From an uncultured Aquimarina sp. (GTDB lineage Bacteria > Bacteroidota > Bacteroidia > Flavobacteriales > Flavobacteriaceae), in the NCBI GenBank assembly GCA_937958985.1, contig CALGLV010000031.1, positions 1 through 47,239 on the forward strand: a stretch of DNA of 47,239 nt, written 5' to 3'. The first letter of the stretch is position 1; the number at the start of each line of letters is the position of its first letter. The notes below the pieces were generated by a model, which saw nothing but the letters and a program-made list of their open reading frames with translations, had not been told where the DNA came from and searched no databases. Shown here piece by piece: positions 40,703 through 47,239 of the stretch. A program made the translations under genes and the position numbers.

Positions 40703-41233
40703 CTACAAATATAAGTCAATAAGTCCCTCTGGAGTATTTACAAAAAGTTCTTTTTTGTTTTTGTCTAATTTCTCGATGAATTCATCATTCATAGGGATCA
40801 AGATTTGTTTCCCTTGATAATCTATCTCAAATAATGGCTGTGTAGTGGTGTCATTAACACCTGAAATAACACCGATATTACCTCTGTTAATATCAATAAC
40901 TTTGTAACCAATAATTTCGTGGAAATAAAATTGATCTTCTCCCATTTCCGGAAGTAAATCTAAAGGCAAATATAAACTTGCTTTCATTAAATCGTCTGCT
41001 TCTTGCTCAGTATCTACATCTTCGAATTTAATTCGCAGCATTTGAGACCTGTGAAGCTTACATTTATCAACAAAAAATGGAACCATATTATTGTTGTATT
41101 CAACAAAAACAGATTCCATTTCTAAATATTGTGAGGGATCATCTGATTCTAACTTAACTAGAACCTCACCCTTAAAACTAAATTTACTAACGATTCTGCC
41201 TAAATAGAAACAATCCTCTTTACGCATAATCAC
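40703..41233 (-). CDS. rimM: Ribosome maturation factor RimM
   Basis: The 176-residue protein has CFYLGRIVSKFSFKGEVLVKLES at the N-terminus, diagnostic of RimM. A PRC-barrel half follows, with FYFHEIIGYKVIDINRGNIG and ILIPMNDEFIEKLDKNKKEL. RimM binds ribosomal protein S19 and helps mature the 3' domain of 16S rRNA. It follows rpsP by 11 nt, the classical rpsP-rimM order; trmD is replaced here by trmN6-like and GDPD genes. Confidence 0.95.
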   Translation of the reverse strand: MIMRKEDCFYLGRIVSKFSFKGEVLVKLESDDPSQYLEMESVFVEYNNNMVPFFVDKCKLHRSQMLRIKFEDVDTEQEADDLMKASLYLPLDLLPEMGEDQFYFHEIIGYKVIDINRGNIGVISGVNDTTTQPLFEIDYQGKQILIPMNDEFIEKLDKNKKELFVNTPEGLIDLYL

Positions 41234-41244
41234 TTTATTTTAGA

Positions 41245-41781
41245 TTATTCTTCTTCGTTTGATGCTGTTTCAGCCTGAGCTTCTTCAGCCTGAGCTTCTT
41301 CAGCTTTAGCTGCTGCCTCTGCTTCTGCTAATTGTGCTGCTGCATCAGCCTCACGTTTTGCATTAACCGCTTTTTCAGCTTCAATAATTTTAGCTTTTTC
41401 AGCTTCAGCTTCTTTAGCCAAACCATCTTTAGCTGCATTTACACTTCCTTCTTTTTCAGAAACCCAAGCTTGGAATTTTTCGTCCGCTTGCTCTTGTGTT
41501 AAAGCACCTTTAGCAACCCCTCCTAAAAGGTGTTTTTTAAGTAGCACTCCTTTCTGAGAAAGTAAGTTTTTTGCAGTTGCAGTTGGCTGCGCTCCATTTT
41601 GTAACCATTTTACAGCTGAATCAACATCTAATTCTACTGTAGCAGGGTTTGTATTAGGGTTATAAATACCAATTTTATCTAGGTATTTACCATCTCTTTT
41701 AGCTCTTGCATCAGCTGCAACAACCCAATAAAAAGGCTTCCCTTTCTTTCCGTGTCTTTGTAATCTTATCTTAACAGACAT
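41245..41781 (-). CDS. rpsP: 30S ribosomal protein S16 with long acidic/Ala-rich tail
   Basis: Residues 1-80 are a normal S16 domain ([20 protein letters not shown], then [15 protein letters not shown]). The rest, to residue 178, is a tail rich in Ala, Glu and Lys, ending [18 protein letters not shown]. Typical S16 has about 80-90 residues, so this tail doubles the protein; tails are known from other Bacteroidetes. It heads the rpsP-rimM operon, and its promoter box lies inside a 10-bp inverted repeat. Confidence 0.95.
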   Translation of the reverse strand: MSVKIRLQRHGKKGKPFYWVVAADARAKRDGKYLDKIGIYNPNTNPATVELDVDSAVKWLQNGAQPTATAKNLLSQKGVLLKKHLLGGVAKGALTQEQADEKFQAWVSEKEGSVNAAKDGLAKEAEAEKAKIIEAEKAVNAKREADAAAQLAEAEAAAKAEEAQAEEAQAETASNEEE

Positions 41782-41818
41782 ATAATTTTATTTTTGAGGT
41801 ACTCGACCCCGATTATAA

Positions 41819-41859
41819 TTAAGGCGCAAAAATACATAAAATATATTAGTGCGCCTTAA
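41819..41859 (-). promoter_or_regulatory. rpsP promoter box within an inverted repeat
   Basis: A perfect 10-bp inverted repeat, TTAAGGCGCA (41819-41828) and TGCGCCTTAA (41850-41859), encloses the minus-strand -7 box TATTTTTG (41834-41827). The downstream arm overlaps the expected transcription start. It also begins 21 nt after the OmpA-family stop. No U tract follows the hairpin, which argues against a simple terminator. Confidence 0.5.
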
Positions 41860-41880
41860 AAAATACAGAAAAGAAATAAG

Positions 41881-43866
41881 TTATTGCTTTACTATTATAA
41901 ATTCACTTCTTCTATTAAGTTGATGTTCTTCTTCAGTACAATCGATACCATCGGCACATCCATTTGTAAGTTGGGTTTCTCCGTATCCTCTACCCGTAAG
42001 TCGGGTCCTTAAAATTCCTCCTTTATTAATTAAATACTGGATCGTACTCTTATTTCTTCTAGTACTTAAATTAATATTGTAATTATAAGGCGCTCTACTG
42101 TCAGTATGACTTCTTACATCTATTTCCATATTTGGGTATTCCCGCATAACAGCAATTACTTTTTGCAATTCTATTTCCGCATCCGGTCGGATAAACGATT
42201 TATCAAAATCAAAATATATAGGGTTCAGTTGTAACAACTTGGCTAAATCATCACCTAACTTAGCTTTGAAAACACCAATTTCCGGATCCCCTTTTCTTAA
42301 CTGTAGTGGCTGACTGTGCTTTAATTCAAAAACTCCTGTAGATGCAAAATCAACTTCAGTTCTCTTATATTCTTGTTTAAAAGCCCTAATAACATATTCT
42401 TTACCACAAGTAATTGGAAGACTGTACTTTGCATTTATATCTGCAATAGTACTACTCAACTCTTTCATATTTTCATCAAACAAAGTAACTTTAGCTCCTG
42501 GAATAATTTTTCTTGAGTCTGCATCTGTAACAATTCCCTCTAAATACTGATTACAATTCACAATTAATGGTTCCTTTTGAGAGAAACTATAAATATCATC
42601 GTTCCCATGCCCACCTGGCCTATTACTAGTAAAATAACCTAGCTTAGTATCTTTATCTATTATAAATGAAAAATCATCAGTTGGACTATTTATAGGCTCT
42701 CCTAAATTATATGGAAAGTCTTTAAATTTTTTATTACTTGGTGTAGCTACAAAAACATCAAGCCCTCCTAAACCAATATGTCCATCACTAGAAAAATACA
42801 GCTTACCGTCTTTACTAATAAATGGAAAAGTTTCGCGTCCTTCTGTATTTATTGATTTTCCTAAATTTACAGGCTTTCCATAATTATCGCCGCCTTTAAT
42901 CGTTACATAAAATAAATCTGATAAGCCTGTTGTACCTGGCATATCACTAGCAAAATATAATTTAGTTTCATCAACCGACAAAGCTGGATGCGCAACTGAA
43001 TAATTATCACTATTAAATGGCAATTCAACAACATCTGACCATTTACCATTTTCACCCCTGCTAGCCTTATATAATTTTAATAAAGTAGTACCCTCACTAT
43101 TCGATTTTACTCTTTTCTTAGTAAAATTATTTCTAGTAAAATACATTGTATTGCCATCTCTTGTAAAAACCGTAGAGGACTCATGTAATTTTGTATTTAC
43201 AGTACCTCCTAACTCATCTACTTCAGCTAGTAAATCTGTAGAATTTTTACTTTCTCTCTTTGAGCTATATAAATCTAAAAAAGGTTCTTGAGTCCATTTA
43301 TGAATTGCTCTTGCTCCTCCTATTGCTCTTGATGAAGCAAAAACAATTGCATCATCCCTCATAAAACTAGGTCCAAAATCCGATAATTCAGAATTTATAG
43401 GCAAATTTTTAATCTCAAATTTTCCTGACTGCAATTCAATAAGATTTAAGTAATCTTGTTTATCTATAAATAAATTAGCTCTCTTCTCTGTTCTTCCTGT
43501 CTCTTTATAAAACTCTCTCATAACAGTATCGGCCAACTCATATTGCTTCATACTCTTTAATGATTGAGAATACCTGAATAAATATTCAGAGTCTAAACCT
43601 TTTCTGTAATCGTAATATAGCTTAGCATACCATTTAGATGCTTTTTCCAACTCCGCATTAAAATAATACGAATCTCCTAGCTTTTGACATATATCTTTTG
43701 ACTGATATCCATTATCGACTACCTGTAAATATATATTACGAGCATCTACATAAGAAAAATTATTAAACTCTTTATCCGCTTTTTCTAAACGCTTTTCTTG
43801 CCCATAAAAGCTCGTAAAACAGCACAATAAACTTAGCAATAGTGTATATAAATAATTGTTTTTCAT
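41881..43866 (-). CDS. OmpA-family protein with TPR and PD40 repeats
   Basis: The 661-residue secreted protein has a signal peptide (MKNNYLYTLLLSLLCCFTSFYGQ) and TPR-like helices to about residue 135. PD40/WD40-like repeats follow (FASSRAIGG, MYFTRNNF, LYFASDMPG, LYFSSDGHIGLGG, GYFTSNRPGGHG). Next come a carboxypeptidase-regulatory-like domain near 435-515 and a C-terminal OmpA peptidoglycan-binding domain (YFDFDKSFIRPDAEIELQ, RSHTDSRAPYNYN, NLSTRRNKS). The layout resembles T9SS-associated PorE-like proteins. It follows the PorP/SprF gene by 11 nt, forming a module with the adhesin. Confidence 0.9.
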   Translation of the reverse strand: MKNNYLYTLLLSLLCCFTSFYGQEKRLEKADKEFNNFSYVDARNIYLQVVDNGYQSKDICQKLGDSYYFNAELEKASKWYAKLYYDYRKGLDSEYLFRYSQSLKSMKQYELADTVMREFYKETGRTEKRANLFIDKQDYLNLIELQSGKFEIKNLPINSELSDFGPSFMRDDAIVFASSRAIGGARAIHKWTQEPFLDLYSSKRESKNSTDLLAEVDELGGTVNTKLHESSTVFTRDGNTMYFTRNNFTKKRVKSNSEGTTLLKLYKASRGENGKWSDVVELPFNSDNYSVAHPALSVDETKLYFASDMPGTTGLSDLFYVTIKGGDNYGKPVNLGKSINTEGRETFPFISKDGKLYFSSDGHIGLGGLDVFVATPSNKKFKDFPYNLGEPINSPTDDFSFIIDKDTKLGYFTSNRPGGHGNDDIYSFSQKEPLIVNCNQYLEGIVTDADSRKIIPGAKVTLFDENMKELSSTIADINAKYSLPITCGKEYVIRAFKQEYKRTEVDFASTGVFELKHSQPLQLRKGDPEIGVFKAKLGDDLAKLLQLNPIYFDFDKSFIRPDAEIELQKVIAVMREYPNMEIDVRSHTDSRAPYNYNINLSTRRNKSTIQYLINKGGILRTRLTGRGYGETQLTNGCADGIDCTEEEHQLNRRSEFIIVKQ

Positions 43867-43877
43867 CTGTATATTAT

Positions 43878-44840
43878 TTAAAAGAAACGTGGTGTTATAA
43901 TACGCGAATATTGTTTGAATAATTCAAATCGCATTAAAATTTCAAAACTACCATCATCAAATGTCGTATCTCCTAGTTCTGTTACTTCTTTATCATAAGC
44001 AAAACCAATCATTAAAGCATCGGATATATTAAAACCTATTAAACCACTAAAAGCTGCATCCCATCTGTAAGCCGCACCTAAAGTAAGTTTTTCATAAAGC
44101 AAGAAATTTGCAGAAAGATCTACTTGTAATGGTGCTCCAGAAACAAATTTAACAAGTGCCGCTGGCTTAAATTTTAAATCGCTGCTTAAATCAAATACAT
44201 AACCCGATGTTAAATAAAAATTTAAACGCTCTTCTGCAATAAAACTGTTCGCTGAAGTAGAATTTACATTACCCTCATCAAAATGGCGTGTTTGCAATAA
44301 ATTAGGCACACTTAAACCTGCATAAAATTTATTTGTTCTATACAAAAAACCCAAACCTACATTAGGACTAAATCTGTTATCTATATTATTCTGAAAACTA
44401 GCATCAACTGCCCTAGATGTAAAGAAATTTAGCCTATCAAAATCAACATTTAATAAATGAGCTGTCGCCTTTAATCCAAAACTCAATTTGCCATTTTCTG
44501 ATGTTGGTATGGTATAAGAAAAATCTAATGACATATAAGTCTCTTCAGAAGGCCCTATTTCATCTCTAATTATGGACCCTCCTAATCCAACCCTTCCGCT
44601 TCCAATAGGTGAATGGAGTGATAGTGATTGTGTTCTTGGTGCACCATCAAGGCCCACCCATTGATTTCTGTGTAATCCAACTATACTTAATACATCTCTG
44701 CTCCCCGCATAAGCTGGATTTATTGATAATGTATTATACATGTATTGGGTGTATTGTGCATCTTGCTGAGAATAACCCTCAACGCCCATCATTGCAAATA
44801 ACAGTATAAAACTTGCTAATTTAAAATAGTATTTTCTCAT
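43878..44840 (-). CDS. PorP/SprF-family type IX secretion membrane protein
   Basis: The 320-residue outer-membrane protein has a signal peptide (MRKYYFKLASFILLFAMMG). The family opening follows: QDAQYTQYMYNTLSINPAYAGSRDVLSI and GLHRNQWVGLDGAP. Later come barrel-like strands such as LTLGAAYRWDAAFSGLIGFN. In Flavobacterium johnsoniae the family member SprF is needed for delivery of the SprB adhesin, and here the gene directly follows a SprB-like adhesin. Its start codon lies within the arm of a hairpin (44839-44859). Confidence 0.93.
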   Translation of the reverse strand: MRKYYFKLASFILLFAMMGVEGYSQQDAQYTQYMYNTLSINPAYAGSRDVLSIVGLHRNQWVGLDGAPRTQSLSLHSPIGSGRVGLGGSIIRDEIGPSEETYMSLDFSYTIPTSENGKLSFGLKATAHLLNVDFDRLNFFTSRAVDASFQNNIDNRFSPNVGLGFLYRTNKFYAGLSVPNLLQTRHFDEGNVNSTSANSFIAEERLNFYLTSGYVFDLSSDLKFKPAALVKFVSGAPLQVDLSANFLLYEKLTLGAAYRWDAAFSGLIGFNISDALMIGFAYDKEVTELGDTTFDDGSFEILMRFELFKQYSRIITPRFF

Positions 44841-44882
44841 ATCTAAAAATCTTAGATATCAGGGCTTTAAAAGCCCTGATAT
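44839..44882 (-). promoter_or_regulatory. Two overlapping hairpins covering the PorP/SprF start codon
   Basis: Stem A is ATATCAGGGCTTT (44856-44868) with its perfect complement at 44870-44882. Stem B is ATATCTAA (44839-44846) with TTAGATAT (44852-44859), loop 5 nt. The stems share 4 nt (44856-44859), and B includes two bases of the ATG. The element lies in the 52-nt gap between the adhesin and PorP/SprF genes. Confidence 0.5.
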
Positions 44883-44892
44883 TAACTTATTT

Positions 44893-47239
44893 CTAATTAA
44901 TGTATAGGTAACCTGCTCTAGAAACTTCTGAACTACTAGGATCAATAGAATCTTTAATTTTATACGTTAGCACATAATAATAAGTTCCTGTTGGCAACGC
45001 GCTTGATCCGTCCACAGTAACCCTTCCGTTAGAAAAACCTCTGAAATAATTATCAGTTTCTCCATATTGCGAAGCTTCATACACAAGTACTCCCCATCTA
45101 TTATAGATCTTAATATTATTTGACTCCGTGTTTACTAAACCTGATATTTCTAACCTAGCATTCTGTAAATCTCCATTTGGAGACAAAGCATTAAATACCT
45201 CTATACCATCAGGAGCGTCCGTAGGATCTAATAAATCTGAAGGGTTATCTGCCTCTAAGAAATCAGCAATCCCATTACGATTTAAATCCTCTGCATCACC
45301 AGGATCTCCATCACTATTCGCATCAGGGTTTTCATCTATAGTATTAATCCCATCATTATCATCATCAACATCGAAAACATTAGGAATACCATCATTATCC
45401 GTATCTAAATTCACTTCAAATTGATTAAACACTCCGTCACTATCACAATCTCCGTTTAACCAGGCCTCGGTTACTATTGAAAGATCTTGACTAGTCACTA
45501 AGTAATTACAAGGATCAACTGGGTTTGTATCATCACTCAATTCCGCTCCATTAGAAACTCCATCACCATCACAATCTCCAACTAAGAAAGAAGGATCAAC
45601 TGGTACCGTTTGACTTGAAAGTCTAAAATCACATTCTATATTTGGATCTGTACCATCATTTAACTCTGTTCCATCTATTACTCCATCTCCATCCGTATCA
45701 GGATTTGTTGGATCGGTACCCAATGTAGCTTCTTCTTCGTTTGTTAATCCATCATTATCACAATCTAATGCATTAGATGCTGCTGATACAGTAAGTGTAA
45801 TATTAGATGGATTGAAATCACAAGGAACAAATGGGTCTGTGCCGTCAACAATAACTTCAGTACCGTTAGTTACACCATCACCATCACAATCAATATCCGT
45901 CCATTCAGAAGTTACAATATTAATATTCTGACTTGTTACTAAATAACTACAAGGGTTCTGAGGATTAGTACCGTCGTTTTTCTCTGTTCCGTTACTCACT
46001 CCATCACCATCACAATCTCCACCTAACCAATCAATAGAAACTGCGGCCATATTTTGTATTGAACCGTCAAATTCACATGGATCATTTGGATCGGTTCCAG
46101 TTGCTATTTCATCAGCATTAGAAACACCATCACCATCGCAATCTGCATTAGGGTTACTTAAACAATCATCATTGTAAGTAATTGTAATAGTAGCATCGTT
46201 TGATTGATTGCCATCTGTATCATCCACATTGTAATCAATTAGAGTTGGACTCTCCTCAAACCCGTTTTCTGGAGCAAAAGTAACGGCTCCTGTAACTGGA
46301 TTAACACTCCAAACACCTTCACCTGGCACAGTAAACCCGATTACATCACCCTCTTCATCAAAAACTATATCAGTCGTTATTAGCTCTGAAGGACTTGGAA
46401 CAACCAAACTAACTGTAGTTGGATCTAAATCTATATCATCACTATCGTTTAACAATAAATCTATAGTTGCAGGTAAACCAAATACTACAGGCTCGATATT
46501 ACTATCGTTTAATGCAACTGGCGGAACTTGTACAAAAGTAATATCTACTTCTCCTACATCTGTTAAGCCATCCTCATCCGCAACTGTGTACTCAAAATTA
46601 ATTGGCTCTGTACTATCTGTTAATGGAGTAACTTCTAAACTGCCATCTGCATTCAACGAAACCAATGTACCATCACTTAATGTTACTGGCGTTGTTGCCG
46701 TAATTGGACTTACAACTCCTGTTACTGGATCGATAATCTCAGTAATCGTCAAATTAGCATCTTCGCCGTCTGGATCTGCATCTCCTACTAAAGCTGGAAC
46801 AGTTACGGCCATATTGATCGGCTCATTTAAAAACTCTTCATCATCAGCTACTGGCGGTAACTGTACAAAAGTAATGTCTACTTCTCCTACATCTGTTAAG
46901 CCATCCTCATCTGCAACTGTGTACTCAAAATTAATTGGCTCTGTACTATCTGTTAATGGAGTAACTTCTAAACTGCCGTCTGCATTCAACGAGACCAATG
47001 TACCATCACTCAACGTTACTGGTGCGCCTGCAGTTATAGCTGTAACCGTATTAGTTACTGGATCAATAATCTCAGTAATGGTCAAATTAGCATCTTCACC
47101 ATCTGGATCTACATCGCCTTCTAAAGCTGGAACAGTAACGGCCATATTGATCGGCTCATTTAAAAACTCTTCATCATCAGCCACTGGTGCTAACTGTACA
47201 AAAGTAATATCAACTACTCCGCGAACAGCTCCATCTAAA
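44893..47239 (-). CDS. Giant gliding-motility-type adhesin, C-terminal part (5' end outside window)
   Basis: The reading frame is open to the window edge, giving about 781 C-terminal residues. An apparent start near 47184 is a Val (GTG) inside a repeat, because the frame continues upstream with [18 protein letters not shown]. The visible part holds 111-residue repeats ([20 protein letters not shown], then [10 protein letters not shown]). A cadherin-like segment with [11 protein letters not shown] comes next, then about six thrombospondin-type-3-like calcium motifs ([10 protein letters not shown]). The end is a CHU_C-type sorting domain ([34 protein letters not shown]). This is the T9SS type B signal, so it is a SprB-like surface adhesin. 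Confidence 0.92.
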   Translation of the reverse strand, partial: LDGAVRGVVDITFVQLAPVADDEEFLNEPINMAVTVPALEGDVDPDGEDANLTITEIIDPVTNTVTAITAGAPVTLSDGTLVSLNADGSLEVTPLTDSTEPINFEYTVADEDGLTDVGEVDITFVQLPPVADDEEFLNEPINMAVTVPALVGDADPDGEDANLTITEIIDPVTGVVSPITATTPVTLSDGTLVSLNADGSLEVTPLTDSTEPINFEYTVADEDGLTDVGEVDITFVQVPPVALNDSNIEPVVFGLPATIDLLLNDSDDIDLDPTTVSLVVPSPSELITTDIVFDEEGDVIGFTVPGEGVWSVNPVTGAVTFAPENGFEESPTLIDYNVDDTDGNQSNDATITITYNDDCLSNPNADCDGDGVSNADEIATGTDPNDPCEFDGSIQNMAAVSIDWLGGDCDGDGVSNGTEKNDGTNPQNPCSYLVTSQNINIVTSEWTDIDCDGDGVTNGTEVIVDGTDPFVPCDFNPSNITLTVSAASNALDCDNDGLTNEEEATLGTDPTNPDTDGDGVIDGTELNDGTDPNIECDFRLSSQTVPVDPSFLVGDCDGDGVSNGAELSDDTNPVDPCNYLVTSQDLSIVTEAWLNGDCDSDGVFNQFEVNLDTDNDGIPNVFDVDDDNDGINTIDENPDANSDGDPGDAEDLNRNGIADFLEADNPSDLLDPTDAPDGIEVFNALSPNGDLQNARLEISGLVNTESNNIKIYNRWGVLVYEASQYGETDNYFRGFSNGRVTVDGSSALPTGTYYYVLTYKIKDSIDPSSSEVSRAGYLYIN
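46531..47239. repeat. 333-bp tandem repeats within the adhesin gene
   Basis: The string TACAAAAGTAAT recurs at 46531, 46864 and 47197, exactly 333 bp (111 codons) apart. Two full units are visible and a third begins at the window edge. Units are highly similar but not identical, indicating expansion by recombination within the adhesin. Confidence 0.9.

Noticed and set aside
47182-47184. Start codon of the adhesin at 47184
   Set aside because: It is a GTG valine within a repeat unit, and the frame continues upstream to the window edge with repeat-matching residues.
1-47239. CRISPR array, prophage, insertion sequence or restriction/defence system
   Set aside because: No spaced short repeats, transposase, integrase, phage structural or nuclease genes were seen. 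The only tandem repeats are inside the adhesin gene.

Overview
The window is a low-GC chromosomal segment of a marine-type member of Bacteroidetes, most likely family Flavobacteriaceae. Four things support this. There is a complete sprA gene for the type IX secretion system (T9SS), together with a PorP/SprF-family gene and a giant adhesin ending in a gliding-motility-type C-terminal domain. A mevalonate isoprenoid pathway is present. Start regions lack Shine-Dalgarno sequences and instead carry TAnnTTTG -7 boxes typical of Bacteroidetes. Gene orders such as ruvA-sprA-gcvH-vanZ-tonB and ftsX-uppP-truB are ones I recall from flavobacteria. I see no phage, transposon, CRISPR array or rRNA. The window reads as ordinary core genome with a few RNA and regulatory elements of interest.

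Layout. 1-2350: a small redox/envelope cluster with a DUF5777-type beta-barrel, a TrmH-like methyltransferase, two paralogous monoheme cytochrome lipoproteins and a truncated secreted protein. 2400-5760: a HEAT-like protein, tRNA-Ala(GGC), rarA, a rhomboid protease and a periplasmic thioredoxin. 5810-9950: a POT peptide transporter, then HMG-CoA reductase and a GYDIA-type GHMP kinase. 10094-10228: a structured small RNA with its own promoter-like box and a strong terminator. 10294-13910: galM-galE, two exported rhodaneses and a TPMT-like methyltransferase. 13916-16917: the ftsX-(unknown)-DUF3098-uppP-truB operon, read on the minus strand. 17130-21101: a YHS-domain protein, a short SSB, a secreted unknown protein, and the GTPases Der and Era. 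21102-21530 is non-coding, and a small coiled-coil protein follows it. 21881-24825: cyoE and three cytochrome oxidase subunits (III, III, IV). 24981-34391: ruvA-sprA and gcvH-vanZ-tonB. 34525-37496: mvaD, mevalonate kinase and a UbiA prenyltransferase. 37590-38063: TspO. 38080-41781: rpsP-rimM-trmN6-GDPD-BaiN-like oxidoreductase. 41881-47239: OmpA/PD40 protein, PorP/SprF protein and the 3' part of a giant adhesin.

How the genes work together. HMG-CoA reductase, the GYDIA kinase, mevalonate kinase and diphosphomevalonate decarboxylase, from two separate loci, cover the steps from HMG-CoA to isopentenyl diphosphate. The GYDIA kinase is the natural candidate for the otherwise unassigned phosphomevalonate kinase step. 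UbiA, CyoE and UppP then act on polyprenyl substrates. SprA forms the outer-membrane T9SS channel, and the adhesin with its PorP/SprF and OmpA partners is a likely client module. The CyoE/oxidase block, cytochrome lipoproteins, thioredoxin and rhodaneses serve respiration and envelope redox or sulfur chemistry.

The features most worth a second look are the structured RNA upstream of galM, the two overlapping hairpins that cover the start codon of the PorP/SprF gene, and the inverted repeats sitting on or next to the apparent transcription starts of rpsP, ssb and the small gene at 21531. Family assignments come from motif recognition only, and no database search was run.
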